A DNA stretch of 64,000 nt from Defluviitaleaceae bacterium (GTDB lineage: Bacteria; Bacillota; Clostridia; Lachnospirales; UBA5962). The position numbers and the translations under genes were made by a program. Location of the stretch: assembly GCA_009780765.1 (NCBI GenBank), contig WQZK01000001.1, forward strand, positions 8,195 through 72,194, read 5' to 3'. Each line of letters opens with the position of its first letter. Position 1 is the first letter of the stretch. The notes under the pieces are model-generated. The model saw nothing but the letters and a program-made list of their open reading frames with translations. It did not search any database and had not been told where the DNA came from. Below are positions 17,210-26,693 of the stretch, piece by piece.

Positions 17210-18324
17210 TTCCGCTATTTATAATATTCCCATTGCTAATAATGGTACTTGCTTTTATGGCTAAAGGCAAAGAGAAGGCTCTTAAAATCATTATCTTTTG
17301 GGCATTTATTTTTATATTTATTTTTAGCGAAACGGGAGCAGATTTTGAATCCTATAGACAAATTTATACTGCTGTTCAATCAGGTCGCCCTCTTAATGAT
17401 ATTCACGGAGAGATTGCTTTTTTATTTATAATGCGTATATTTAGTAATTTTGGCTTTTCATATTACGCTTTTAGAGTAATATTTGTAACTATAGCACTAT
17501 TTATTTTATTTTATTTTGCAAACAAAATCACACCTAGTCCGCTTTTTACATTTTTAATTTTGATGCTAGGTTATATTCTTTATATGACTACTATTTATCG
17601 TCAGCTAATGACTATGGCGATGCTATTTGGACTATTTTATTATGTTTTATACAAGAAGAATTATATAAAAGCGATGATATGTGCGATTTTAGCAATTTTG
17701 TTTCATATATCAGGAGTTATTGGACTAGCATTTATTTTTCTGCATTTATTTTTTAAGTTATTCAATATCAGAAGTGATGCGGCTAGTAAAAAATATTTTA
17801 ATGGATTGTCTATGTTTATATTACTAACTTTGGCATTTTGTTTTAGAATATTTATTTATTTTTATGGTTCGAGGTTTTTTTATTCTTTTGTAGGATTTTA
17901 TCCGGAAACAGTTTTATTTTCAGTTGGAGTATTGTCGAGATTAGTACTTTTATGTTTAGTAGCTTGGCAAATAAAGCAAGGCAATTTTAGCGAAAAAATA
18001 AATATTTTATATTGTTTTTACTTTTTATCGCTATTTGTGTACTTTGCTTTTCCATTTGAATTGATTATGGGAAGACTTACAAACAATGCTAGAATTTTAG
18101 ATATAATTTTTATCCCCTTAATTATTGTCGAAGCTATAAAAAACAATAAAGTGACCGCTAATACTAGAAAGAAACACAAAAGAATATTGCTAAAGCCAAA
18201 CTACAATAAAACTAGAGCTATTGTAGCTTCTATTGCAATTTTTGGCATTTATTGGTCTATGTATATTTATCAAATGCTTATGCAAGGAGGATATTACCCG
18301 TTTGTACATTTTATATTTGGCTAA
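17197..18324 (+). CDS. EpsG/Wzy-type polysaccharide polymerase (membrane protein)
   Basis: The 375-aa, strongly hydrophobic protein has about ten predicted membrane helices. The pattern SETGADFESYRQIY early, then GEIAFLFIMRIFSNFGFSYY and YMTTIYRQLMTMAMLFG, is characteristic of EpsG-family polymerases that join repeat units outside the membrane. It starts with TTG 6 nt after GGAGG. With the Wzx flippase six genes on, it indicates a Wzx/Wzy-dependent pathway. The last ~30 residues hold one more helix. Confidence 0.85.
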   Translation: MYPIVPLFIIFPLLIMVLAFMAKGKEKALKIIIFWAFIFIFIFSETGADFESYRQIYTAVQSGRPLNDIHGEIAFLFIMRIFSNFGFSYYAFRVIFVTIALFILFYFANKITPSPLFTFLILMLGYILYMTTIYRQLMTMAMLFGLFYYVLYKKNYIKAMICAILAILFHISGVIGLAFIFLHLFFKLFNIRSDAASKKYFNGLSMFILLTLAFCFRIFIYFYGSRFFYSFVGFYPETVLFSVGVLSRLVLLCLVAWQIKQGNFSEKINILYCFYFLSLFVYFAFPFELIMGRLTNNARILDIIFIPLIIVEAIKNNKVTANTRKKHKRILLKPNYNKTRAIVASIAIFGIYWSMYIYQMLMQGGYYPFVHFIFG

Positions 18325-18348
18325 AGTAACATAGGGAATAATTAAAAA

Positions 18349-19470
18349 ATGAAAAAAGTTTTATTTTTAACTAATGTGCCGTCTCCTTATAGGGTGTGTT
18401 TTTTTAACGAGTTAGGCAAAGAATGTAATCTTACTGTATTATTTGAATTAAATAACAGTAGTGAAAGAAATACTCTTTGGCAAGAATTTAAAGCAGAGAA
18501 TTATGAAGCCATTTTTCTAAAAGGTAAAAGAACAGATGTAGATAAAGCAAAGTGCAGAGAAGTTAAAAAATACCTTGTTAAAAAGTGGGATGTTATTATT
18601 ATTGGTGGTTATTCTAGTCCAACACAACAAATTGCAATAAGATATCTAAAACGAAAAAGAATTTCGTTTATACTAAATTCTGATGGAGGAATTATTCCTA
18701 AAAAAGAGTTTTTTCTAAAAAAATGGTATAAGCGGTGGATTATAAAAAAAGCATCGATGTACATAACGACAGGAGAGGCATCAGTTAGGCAGTTAGCATA
18801 TTATGGGGCGAATCTTCAAAACATTTTTGTATACCCCTTTACTTCTGTTTATGAAAATGATATAATAGATTTAGATTTGGTAGATAAAATCGAATTAAAA
18901 CGAAAGCTAGGAATTGTAGAAGACTTAACAGTAGTTTCGGTTGGTAGTTTTATCCATAGAAAAGGTATGGATGTTGTTATAAAAGCGGCAGAGCAGCTAA
19001 AGGATAAAAATATAGGCTTTTATATAATAGGTGGTGAGCCGAATGAGGAACTTTTGAGTTTGAAAGGCAATAATGAAAAGATTCATTTTGTGTCACATAT
19101 TTTTAAGGCTGAGTTAATGGATTATTATAAAGCATCCGATATTTTTACCCTTATGACAAGATATGAAATTTGGGGCTTAGTAATAAATGAAGCATTAGCA
19201 AGCGGACTGCCTATTATTACAACTGATATGTGTAACGCAGGATTAGAAATGATAAGGAATAATGAAAATGGTTATGTAATTCCTGTAGATAATATCTCTA
19301 TTTTAGTTCAACAAATTGAAGAAACAATTTTCGATACAGAAAAACTATCAAAACTGCAACAAAACGCAATCGGAGTTGCTAAACACTACACCTATGAAAA
19401 AATGGTATCAAGGCACTTAGAAATTTTTGAAGAGTTTGTCTTTAATAAAAAACAACCAAATAAAAAATGA
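18349..19470 (+). CDS. Glycosyltransferase family 4
   Basis: The 373-aa GT-B protein begins VLFLTNVPSPYRVCFFNELGK, a start typical of GT4 enzymes in capsule clusters. It carries SVGSFIHRKGMDVVIKA and FTLMTRYEIWGLVINEALASGLPIITTD, with the conserved E-x7-E replaced by the EIWGLVINEA variant. It overlaps the next gene by ATGA. Substrates are unknown. Confidence 0.88.
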   Translation: MKKVLFLTNVPSPYRVCFFNELGKECNLTVLFELNNSSERNTLWQEFKAENYEAIFLKGKRTDVDKAKCREVKKYLVKKWDVIIIGGYSSPTQQIAIRYLKRKRISFILNSDGGIIPKKEFFLKKWYKRWIIKKASMYITTGEASVRQLAYYGANLQNIFVYPFTSVYENDIIDLDLVDKIELKRKLGIVEDLTVVSVGSFIHRKGMDVVIKAAEQLKDKNIGFYIIGGEPNEELLSLKGNNEKIHFVSHIFKAELMDYYKASDIFTLMTRYEIWGLVINEALASGLPIITTDMCNAGLEMIRNNENGYVIPVDNISILVQQIEETIFDTEKLSKLQQNAIGVAKHYTYEKMVSRHLEIFEEFVFNKKQPNKK

Positions 19471-20543
19471 AACGAGTATTATTTATAACAGGAATTGATG
19501 TAGCCTCGCCTAATATAAAGGGTGGTGGTGCTATGATAGCTAAACGCAATTATGAATTGATTAGTTTGTTTTCTGATGTTACGCTTGTTGCTCCACCTAA
19601 AAAAACTAATATTTTAAATAAAATAGGCAAATTTTTATCTTGTCGTATTTGTTTTACTAATAAAGAGGTAAGAGCTATTTTGCATTTAGCAAAAAGTGGT
19701 GATTTTGATATTATTTATTTAGATCAGTCGTTTCATGGCAATTTATTAAAAAAACTTAAAAATCTAAACGCTAAAAAAATCACTTTTTTTCATAATGTAG
19801 AAGTTAAATATTTTAAAGATGTCGAAAAAAAATTAGTTAGAATTGTTAGAAAAAACGAACAAAGTGCGGTACAATACTCAGATGAAATTATCGTACTTAA
19901 TAATAGAGATAGATTAGGATTAATAAGAGAATATCCATTAGTAAACACAAAAAAGATTCATTTTTTACCCATAACTCTAAAAAATACTTTTATCGAAAAC
20001 GAAAATCAAATTGAGACAGAAGAGGAAAATAATAAAAAAATCGGTTTATTTTTAGGCTCATTTTTTCCGCCTAATTATAATGGAATTAAGTGGTTTGTAG
20101 AGAATGTAGCAGAAAAAACAAATGCGGATTATTACATTGTTGGCAAAGGTTTTGAAAGCGTTAGAGAAGAGCTTAGCCGAGATAATGTAATAGTAATAGG
20201 CGAAACAGATGATGTTGCTAGCTGGTACAAAAAAGTAGATTTTATAGTGTCACCAATTTTTGAAGGCAGCGGTATGAAGGTAAAAACTTGTGAAGCCTTA
20301 ATGTATGGCAAAACAATTTTTGGCACAGACGAAGCATTTGAGGGTTATGAATTAGATTTTAATTTAGTGGGTGATTTATGCAATACAACGAATGAATTTG
20401 TCGAAAAAATCAATTTCAGGTTAGACAACAACTTGATTCAAAAACAAAATGGTTATAATAGAGAAGTGTTTTTAACAAAATATGAAGACATTATTGCTAT
20501 TCAAAAATTTAAAGAAGTTATATTAGATAAGGAGGTTGAGTGA
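19467..20543 (+). CDS. Glycosyltransferase family 4
   Basis: The 358-aa protein has an N-terminal KGGGAMIAKRNYELI (glycine-rich acceptor-domain loop), FFHNVEVKYF, and a C-terminal IGLFLGSFFPPNYNGIKWF and SPIFEGSGMKVKTCEALMYGKTIFGTDEAFEGYE block. GSGMK is a recognised variant of the donor-binding loop in one GT4 subgroup. It is coupled to the preceding gene by ATGA overlap. Sugar specificity is unknown. Confidence 0.88.
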   Translation: MKRVLFITGIDVASPNIKGGGAMIAKRNYELISLFSDVTLVAPPKKTNILNKIGKFLSCRICFTNKEVRAILHLAKSGDFDIIYLDQSFHGNLLKKLKNLNAKKITFFHNVEVKYFKDVEKKLVRIVRKNEQSAVQYSDEIIVLNNRDRLGLIREYPLVNTKKIHFLPITLKNTFIENENQIETEEENNKKIGLFLGSFFPPNYNGIKWFVENVAEKTNADYYIVGKGFESVREELSRDNVIVIGETDDVASWYKKVDFIVSPIFEGSGMKVKTCEALMYGKTIFGTDEAFEGYELDFNLVGDLCNTTNEFVEKINFRLDNNLIQKQNGYNREVFLTKYEDIIAIQKFKEVILDKEVE

Positions 20544-20544
20544 A

Positions 20545-21735
20545 TTGCAAAAAATACTTTTTATCCATAGTAAAATGGGAATGGGTGGACTAGAGCGGGT
20601 AATGATAAATTTAATGAAAGCTACTACAGATTTTGAAATTCATCTAGGACTTTTAGATATAGATAACGGCGAGTTAATAAAAGAAGTTCCTAAAAATGTT
20701 ACTATAATAAAAATGCCTATTGATAAGCGTTTTTATTATCAATTAGATTCTACTATTTCTAATAAACAAGTATTTAAAATAGCCCTTAAAAAAGGACGTT
20801 TTATAAAAGCGTTTAGTATTTTTATTAAAAAGATTTTTAACACCTCTATGCCAAAATCAAGCTCTTGGAAAAAAATAGAGAATTTTCCAAATGAGTATGA
20901 TATTGTTGTTTGTTATGATTTTAAGCAAACTCCGCTTATGAAATATTGTGCTACTAAAGTAAACGCTAAGGTAAAAGTAGCTTGGATGCACGATAACTTA
21001 GAAGAAACAAAGTATAACCCCAATCATTTTTACAAACTCGCTAAAGATTTTAGATATGTTTTTGCTAATGGCAGGCATGTTCATAACATAAATGCAAATA
21101 TTCTAAAAAAACACAGTTCAAAAATAAAAATAATGTATAATATCATTGATTTTGACAATATGAAAATGCTTGCTAGTAGCATAGATAACTTAAGTTCGAT
21201 ATTTTTAGAAACTCAAGATACAAAAATTATATCTATAGGTGCTTTATCTTACGGAAAAGGATATGATATAGCTTTAGATGTAGCAAAACGCTTAAAGGAA
21301 GATAAATGTAAATTTAGATGGTTTATTATAGGAGATGGAGATAAAAAAGAAGAAATAAGGCAAAAAATCATTGAGTATAATCTAGAGAATTATTTTTTTC
21401 TTTTAAGCAATCAACTAAATCCATATTCGTATTTAGCCAACTCCGATATTTTTGTACACTGCTCTCGTCACGAATCATACTGCACAGTTATAAACGAGGC
21501 TCGTTTTTTTTGTGTGCCGACAGTAACGACTCTTGTTGGCGGAGTAGATGAAATGATAGTAGACGGCACAACAGGGCTAATAGCTAAAACAGAGGCAGAG
21601 GATATTTATCGAAAAGTTAAATTTTTATTTGAAGAAAATAGAAGAGAAGAAATGCGAGCTAATCAAAAGTCTATATTGTTTGAAAATATTGATGCTAATA
21701 AGTTATGGCACGATATTTACGAAGGAGAATTGTAA
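20545..21735 (+). CDS. Glycosyltransferase family 4
   Basis: The 396-aa GT-B protein starts QKILFIHSKMGMGGLERVM, the MGGxER start common to many capsular GT4 enzymes. ISIGALSYGKGYDIALDVAK, FIIGDGDKKEEI and FVHCSRHESYCTVINEARFFCVPTVTT form the donor half. The TTG at 20545 is preferred over an upstream TTG at 20536, which touches the GGAGG at 20531-20535; 20545 gives a 9-nt spacing. Its stop overlaps the next ATG (TAATG). Confidence 0.87.
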   Translation: MQKILFIHSKMGMGGLERVMINLMKATTDFEIHLGLLDIDNGELIKEVPKNVTIIKMPIDKRFYYQLDSTISNKQVFKIALKKGRFIKAFSIFIKKIFNTSMPKSSSWKKIENFPNEYDIVVCYDFKQTPLMKYCATKVNAKVKVAWMHDNLEETKYNPNHFYKLAKDFRYVFANGRHVHNINANILKKHSSKIKIMYNIIDFDNMKMLASSIDNLSSIFLETQDTKIISIGALSYGKGYDIALDVAKRLKEDKCKFRWFIIGDGDKKEEIRQKIIEYNLENYFFLLSNQLNPYSYLANSDIFVHCSRHESYCTVINEARFFCVPTVTTLVGGVDEMIVDGTTGLIAKTEAEDIYRKVKFLFEENRREEMRANQKSILFENIDANKLWHDIYEGEL

Positions 21736-22892
21736 TGAAGGTAGTATTTTGTTCTAATTTTTTAAATCACCATCAATTAAGATTTTGTCAAAAAATGACA
21801 GAATTATGTGATTTTACATTTATAGCCGAAAAGCCATCGGAGCAACTTAGGTTGGATATGGGCTGGCAGGATATGAACAGCTTATATCCGTTTGTACATA
21901 GGGCTTATGAAAACGATGAATGTTTTGATAAGGCAATAAGCTTATGTAATAAAGCCGATATTGTTATAGCGGGCGATTCATCACAAAAGTTTATACAAGA
22001 TCGTATAAAGCAAAAAAAAATTATTTTTTATGCAGATGAAAGACTTATTAAAGCTGAGAGCTTATATCGCAAACTTAGAGCAATCGCAAGATATATAATC
22101 AAAATAAAAAAAGCACAAAAAAAGCAATATAAAAATCCTAACGCATATTTATTAGCGTATGGAGCGTTTGTAAAAAAGGATTACTATAGACAGTTGGGTT
22201 TTAGAGGCACAACATTTAAATTGGGATATTTTCCATTTGTAGAAAAACAAACGTTGGAATATCTATTAGAGCAAAAAAAATCTGAGAAAATAGAAGTACT
22301 GTTTGCCGGTAGACTAATTGATTGGAAGCGTTGCGATTTAGCGATAAAAACGGTGGAAAAGGTAAGGCAACAATATAAGAATATTCGATTTAGTATTATA
22401 GGCAACGGTAATGAGAATGTGGCTTACTATAAAAAACTAACGGATTATGTGAAAAATAAAAAACTGGAAAGCCATATAGTATTTTTAGGAATTAAAAAGC
22501 CGAGCGAAGTAATAGAGCAAATGCAAAAATCGCATATATTTTTGTTTCCCTCAAATTCATGTGAAGGCTGGGGATGTGTCCTAAACGAGGCTATGGCGTC
22601 AGCTTGTGCTTGTTTAGCAAGCGATAAAATTGGGTCTGTGCCATTTTTATTAAAAAGCGGAATAAACGGTTTTGTTTTTAAGAATAAATGTAAAAATGAT
22701 TTTTATATTAAATTTCTACAACTTTTAGATAACGAAAGACTAAGGCAAGAGATGAGTGCTAATGCTTATAATACAATTTATAATGAGCAAAATGCCGACA
22801 TAGCGGCAGAGAGATTAGTAGAGGTTTTTAAAGCTGTATTAAACAATAAACCTTTAGATGTTTTTAGCGATGGTATAGCTAGTATACAGTAA
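21735..22892 (+). CDS. Glycosyltransferase family 4
   Basis: The 385-aa protein starts at the ATG sharing a base with the previous stop. Its donor half contains VLFAGRLIDWKRCDLAIKTVEK, FSIIGNGNENVAYYKKL and FPSNSCEGWGCVLNEAMASACACLASDKIGSVPF, a GWG variant of the GT4 signature seen in several Bacteroides and Clostridium clusters. Acceptor and sugar are unknown. It is the last transferase before the flippase. Confidence 0.87.
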   Translation: MKVVFCSNFLNHHQLRFCQKMTELCDFTFIAEKPSEQLRLDMGWQDMNSLYPFVHRAYENDECFDKAISLCNKADIVIAGDSSQKFIQDRIKQKKIIFYADERLIKAESLYRKLRAIARYIIKIKKAQKKQYKNPNAYLLAYGAFVKKDYYRQLGFRGTTFKLGYFPFVEKQTLEYLLEQKKSEKIEVLFAGRLIDWKRCDLAIKTVEKVRQQYKNIRFSIIGNGNENVAYYKKLTDYVKNKKLESHIVFLGIKKPSEVIEQMQKSHIFLFPSNSCEGWGCVLNEAMASACACLASDKIGSVPFLLKSGINGFVFKNKCKNDFYIKFLQLLDNERLRQEMSANAYNTIYNEQNADIAAERLVEVFKAVLNNKPLDVFSDGIASIQ

Positions 22893-22893
22893 A

Positions 22894-24399
22894 ATGACAG
22901 AAAATTTAGAACAAAAACCAAGCATTAAAAAAAATGCGATGTACAATATGATAATGACAGTTGTAGGTTTACTAGTGCCTATAATTACTTTTCCGTATTT
23001 TGCACGCATTTTATTGCCCGAAGGTCTTGGGATAAATAGTTTCTTGACTGGCTTTGTTGGTTACTTTATTATATTTGCATCTTTAGGCATACCTATATAT
23101 GCGGTAAGGCAGTGTGCAATGTATCAAAATGATAAGCATAATTTGTCGCAAAACTTTCAAGAAATCTATATACTTAATGTGGTTTTTGCTATAATTTCAT
23201 TTTTTACTTTAGTTACAATTAGCTTTTTTATAGAAGAAATTTACCGTCATTATTTTTTAATTATATTTATAGCAATAGAAGGTTTTTTAAGGGCGATTAA
23301 CGCTGTTTGGTTGCTTCAAGCTAAAGAGAAATATAAGTTTTTATCCATAAGAACAATGATTCTAACTTGCTTGCAGATAGTGTTTTTATTTAGTTTTGTT
23401 AGAAGTCCCGAGCATCTATATAGATATGTTTTAATAATAAGTTCTTTGGGAGTAATTTCTAGTATTGTTTCGATTTTATATGCTAGAAAATTCGTTTCAT
23501 TTAAAAGGTTGCAAAAATATAACTTTAAGCGGCACCTAAAGCCGATATTTTTATTTTTATTGCTGGTTTTAGGCGGAAGTGTTATAGCAAACTTAGGAAC
23601 CGTCATGCTGGGTTTTATGCTAGGCGAAGAATATGTCGGTTTATATAGCGTTGGTATAAAGATTGCTCGTATGATACTAGTAGGAGTCGCCTCTATTATA
23701 ACGGTGCTAGTGCCTAGGATCACCTTTTATGTAGAAAATAACAAAGTGGATGACTTTAGAAAGCTACTAGCTAGAGCAGTTAATGTTATTTGTATCATAG
23801 CGATTCCTATTGTTCTATTTTTAGCGATTTATGCTTACGATATTATATTGCTTTTATTAGGTTACGAATTTACGGGCTCGGCTATAGTTCTAAGAATAGA
23901 TGCTGCTATTATTTTTATAGCGACTCTAACAAACATTATTGGACTTCAGTATCTAATTCCTTTAAAGAAAGAAAGGTTTGTTATTGTCGTTGTATCTATA
24001 GCAGCTGTGATGTGTTTGATACTAAATATTATACTTATTCCGATACTCGGCATTATTGGGGCAGCTATTGCTACTCTGATAGCCGAAATTCTTGTTTTGA
24101 CAGTAGAGTTAATTTATGTTAAAAAGGATGTGTGGTGGTTATTTTCAAAAATAAAAATCGCAAGAATCGCAATTTTGCTTGCGATGGCAATAGGATTGAT
24201 TTTATTATCGCTTTTTGTTAATTTAAGCAGTCTATTTAATTTGTTAATCGGCGGAGCATTTTTTATGATTTGTATGACATTACTTGTGCTTAATTCGGGC
24301 GATGAGTCAATAAAAGCAATGTTAGATAAAGTTTTAAAAAGAAAAAAAGTAGTGGCAGAAAAAATCGAAGGGGTTAATGATGCCGAAGACAAGGATTAA
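22894..24399 (+). CDS. Wzx-type polysaccharide flippase
   Basis: The 501-aa polytopic membrane protein (about 12-14 helices) belongs to the MOP/Wzx superfamily. The N-terminus KKNAMYNMIMTVVGLLVPIITFPYFARILLPEG matches the usual Wzx entry (NxxxN...P..PY..R.L...G). A typical GLYSVGIKIARM motif lies near residues 249-260. It would move the lipid-linked repeat unit across the membrane for the EpsG-type polymerase. The C-terminal ~25 residues are charged and cytoplasmic. Confidence 0.9.
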   Translation: MTENLEQKPSIKKNAMYNMIMTVVGLLVPIITFPYFARILLPEGLGINSFLTGFVGYFIIFASLGIPIYAVRQCAMYQNDKHNLSQNFQEIYILNVVFAIISFFTLVTISFFIEEIYRHYFLIIFIAIEGFLRAINAVWLLQAKEKYKFLSIRTMILTCLQIVFLFSFVRSPEHLYRYVLIISSLGVISSIVSILYARKFVSFKRLQKYNFKRHLKPIFLFLLLVLGGSVIANLGTVMLGFMLGEEYVGLYSVGIKIARMILVGVASIITVLVPRITFYVENNKVDDFRKLLARAVNVICIIAIPIVLFLAIYAYDIILLLLGYEFTGSAIVLRIDAAIIFIATLTNIIGLQYLIPLKKERFVIVVVSIAAVMCLILNIILIPILGIIGAAIATLIAEILVLTVELIYVKKDVWWLFSKIKIARIAILLAMAIGLILLSLFVNLSSLFNLLIGGAFFMICMTLLVLNSGDESIKAMLDKVLKRKKVVAEKIEGVNDAEDKD

Positions 24400-24403
24400 T
24401 TTC

Positions 24404-25360
24404 ATGAAAAAGAACAATTCAGTTAAAAAAATAAAAATTCAAAAGCAAACTGAAACGGTGGCTGTAACGATAGATGAATTTTGTAAAAAATTATGTTTAA
24501 TGCCTATGTATACAGGTAGCAATACGCATTTGCATATCAGTACCAGTAATATAAGCCGTCCCGGCTTATTTTTAGCGGGCTTTCACAAGTATTTTGCTTC
24601 AGACAGAGTGCAAGTTATCGGTGAGCAAGAAACAGCTTATATTTGTACTTTGGATAAAGAGCAACGAAAGATAGCGGTTGATGCATTATTTGAGCGTGAT
24701 ATTCCGTGCGTTATACTTTCTAGCGGTCTTGATGCTTGCGAGAAGTTTTTATTTGCGGCTCAAAAATATAATAGGGTAGTGCTAGGTAGCCAAGCTAGAT
24801 CTACAGTACTTTTTAGTGATTTAAGTATGTATCTAAGCGAACTATTAGCACCTTCAACTCGAAAACACGGTGTGCTAGTGGATATTTATGGAATGGGTGT
24901 TTTAATAGTTGGTAAAAGCGGGGTTGGTAAAAGTGAGACAGTACTAGAGCTTCTTGGTAGAATGCACAGGCTCGTTGCTGATGATGCGGTAAATATTAAA
25001 AGAATTGGCAATAGGTTAGTGGGTAGTAGTCCCGCTACTATTAGGCACTTTATGGAAGTGCGAGGTCTTGGAGTTATAGATATTAGCTTGATGTATGGGG
25101 CAAGTGCTATAGTGGATGATAAGGAAATTGATTTAGTTATAAATTTGGAGGATTGGGATAGCACCAAGGAATACGATAGGCTAGGAGCAACCGAGGAGTA
25201 TTACGATATTTTAGATATAAATGTACCGATGCAAACCATTCCTGTTAAAACAGGCCGCAATGTTGCCGTTATTTTAGAGGTAGCCGTACGCAATTTTAGA
25301 CTAAAATGTGCCGGACATAATGCGCTGGATGATTTAAAAAGTAGGATAGGGCTTAAATAA
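24404..25360 (+). CDS. hprK: HPr kinase/phosphorylase
   Basis: The 318-aa bifunctional enzyme phosphorylates and dephosphorylates Ser46 of HPr in Firmicute carbon catabolite control. The Walker A loop is GKSGVGKSE; VADDAVNIKRI and EVRGLGVIDISLMYG are the later HprK signatures. The ATG at 24404 is preferred because AAGGA lies 8 nt upstream and the length then fits the family; in-frame ATGs at 24377 and 24380 also exist and would overlap the flippase. No HPr gene is in the window. Confidence 0.94.
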   Translation: MKKNNSVKKIKIQKQTETVAVTIDEFCKKLCLMPMYTGSNTHLHISTSNISRPGLFLAGFHKYFASDRVQVIGEQETAYICTLDKEQRKIAVDALFERDIPCVILSSGLDACEKFLFAAQKYNRVVLGSQARSTVLFSDLSMYLSELLAPSTRKHGVLVDIYGMGVLIVGKSGVGKSETVLELLGRMHRLVADDAVNIKRIGNRLVGSSPATIRHFMEVRGLGVIDISLMYGASAIVDDKEIDLVINLEDWDSTKEYDRLGATEEYYDILDINVPMQTIPVKTGRNVAVILEVAVRNFRLKCAGHNALDDLKSRIGLK

Positions 25361-25710
25361 GAGTGGGAAATTAGAAATGAAAAATAATTTTATTATTTTA
25401 GTTAATTTAGATATTTATTGGCAAAGTAACAAATAATCAGTTTGAGTTTTTTATAGTGCTTATTGGGTTGGTGATTTGACAAATGCAAATTATGTTAGAA
25501 TGTATAATAAAATTACACGGCAAAAACTTCTTAGAATTGTACTTTGTTTATGTTTTTGTAATTGACGAAAATAAAGTAGTGTTGCTAAGAGTTTTAGCTC
25601 CATTTTAGCTTTGATACTTTTAGTCTACTTTGCTATAACAAAAATGGCACCATAAAGCTAAAATTTATCTTAAATATAATAAAAACAAATTCAGATAAGA
25701 TAAAAATAAC
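25361..25710. other. Long intergenic region with an interrupted inverted repeat
   Basis: About 350 nt without a convincing ORF. TTTTAGCT-CCATTTT (25592-25606) pairs with AAAATGG (25641-25647) and AGCTAAAA (25656-25663), giving a two-part stem around a ~34-nt loop. This could be an hprK terminator region or part of an unrecognised RNA; no T run follows directly. No known riboswitch or tRNA was recognised. Confidence 0.4.
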
Positions 25711-25739
25711 TTGACGGCTAGTGAGATTTTTTTTATACT
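25711..25739 (+). promoter_or_regulatory. Promoter for the membrane protein-asp23-nusB operon
   Basis: TTGACG (25711-25716), 17-nt spacer, TATACT (25734-25739). It is followed by a perfect hairpin TTGCTTA (25750-25756)/TAAGCAA (25763-25769) immediately before the AAGGAG that serves the leader mini-ORF. Confidence 0.8.
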
Positions 25740-25781
25740 TTAAGTAGTTGTTGCTTAGAAAATTAAGCAAAGGAGTTAATA

Positions 25782-25850
25782 TTGAAAATACTTCGGTAAA
25801 AATCATATCAATTAGTTTGTTTTAATGATTTTTGTGTCAAGAATTTTCGG
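25782..25850 (+). repeat. 69-nt TTG-leader hairpin element, copy 2
   Basis: The mini-ORF TTG AAA ATA CTT CGG TAA (MKILR) sits 6 nt after AAGGAG. The left arm GAAAAT (25784-25789) pairs with ATTTTC (25843-25848); the inner stem AAAAATCAT (25798-25806) pairs perfectly with ATGATTTTT (25825-25833). The element ends in GAATTTTCGG, 12 nt before the ATG at 25863. The gene itself has no SD. Same layout as copies at 12983, 29168 and 33611. Confidence 0.7.
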
Positions 25851-25862
25851 ATGATTATGAAT

Positions 25863-26297
25863 ATGGAAAACAGACCAGATAACAGATTAGATACAATGGC
25901 AGAAGCATTAGATAATGCCGAGACTGCTTGCGAGAAAAACAAACCAATGACACTTGATGAGTTAATGGCAGTTAAAAAACATCGCACATTAAATGTATGT
26001 GTGTTGTTATTTACGGCAGTGTTGGTAATAGTATCTATACTTACATTTTTTGTAGCATTATTTAATGTAAACTTGGGCAATGCTTACTATATTGCAAGTA
26101 TGTTTGTGCTGTGTATGTTATTGGCAGCACCGACTCTAAAAGTGTTTTTAGATAAATGTACTTGTAGAAATTTACGTATGTTTAATATTATAGCATTAGT
26201 AGGAATTTTTGTATCAATTTTAGTTCTTGTTGTTGTTATTAGTTTGTCATATGCGTTTCCATGTTGGTTTACAGAATGTAACTACAACAACGGTTAA
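25863..26297 (+). CDS. Small membrane protein of unknown function
   Basis: The 144-aa protein has a charged N-terminal ~40 residues and three predicted membrane helices (around residues 44-66, 72-93 and 105-128), with a CTC pair between helices 2 and 3. I do not recognise the family. In-frame ATGs at 25851 and 25857 are possible starts, but 25863 keeps the 12-nt spacing seen after the other leader elements. It is the first gene of the operon with asp23, nusB and folD. Confidence 0.65.
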   Translation: MENRPDNRLDTMAEALDNAETACEKNKPMTLDELMAVKKHRTLNVCVLLFTAVLVIVSILTFFVALFNVNLGNAYYIASMFVLCMLLAAPTLKVFLDKCTCRNLRMFNIIALVGIFVSILVLVVVISLSYAFPCWFTECNYNNG

Positions 26298-26303
26298 AAA
26301 TTT

Positions 26304-26693
26304 ATGCCATTAGGAAGTAGATTTAGAGCAAAAAATGCAGGCAAAGTGAATTACTCGTTTAAAGTACTTCACAATGTTATATCTTTAGCATCACTTGAGG
26401 TAAAAGGTGTTGCCAAGCTAGAAGGGCGGGGAGTTCGCACAGAGGAAGGCTTAAAAGATTTGTCTGTAGATGTATTTATTTCTGTTGTAAAAGGAATTCG
26501 TTGCACAGAGGTTGCTTTTTTGGTGCAAGAAAATGTTAAAAAGGCATTAGAGACCATGACGGATAAAAAAGTAGGCAGGATAAATGTTCATGTTATGGGA
26601 ATTGAGGAGCAATGCACAACGCTTTATACACAAATCACAATTGAAAATGGAGAAGAGCTAACTTCAAAGCAAGAAGAAAAAAATAATGAATAA
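26304..26693 (+). CDS. Asp23/Gls24 family envelope-stress protein
   Basis: The 129-aa protein matches the Asp23/Gls24 family (DUF322): VISLASLEVKGVAKLEGRG near residues 28-46, VDVFISVVKG in the middle, and the helix VAFLVQENVKKALETMT followed by VGRINVHVMGI. Many Firmicutes carry a copy directly upstream of nusB, as here. The family is linked to cell envelope homeostasis. It overlaps nusB by 8 nt. Confidence 0.93.
   Translation: MPLGSRFRAKNAGKVNYSFKVLHNVISLASLEVKGVAKLEGRGVRTEEGLKDLSVDVFISVVKGIRCTEVAFLVQENVKKALETMTDKKVGRINVHVMGIEEQCTTLYTQITIENGEELTSKQEEKNNE

Noticed and set aside
25782..25863. Programmed ribosome hopping from CTT-CGG in the leader mini-ORF to TTT-CGG before the gene, as in T4 gene 60
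   Set aside because: Hopping CGG to CGG would be in frame for the copies at 25782 and 29168, but out of frame for those at 12983 and 33611. Reinitiation or regulation fits all four better.
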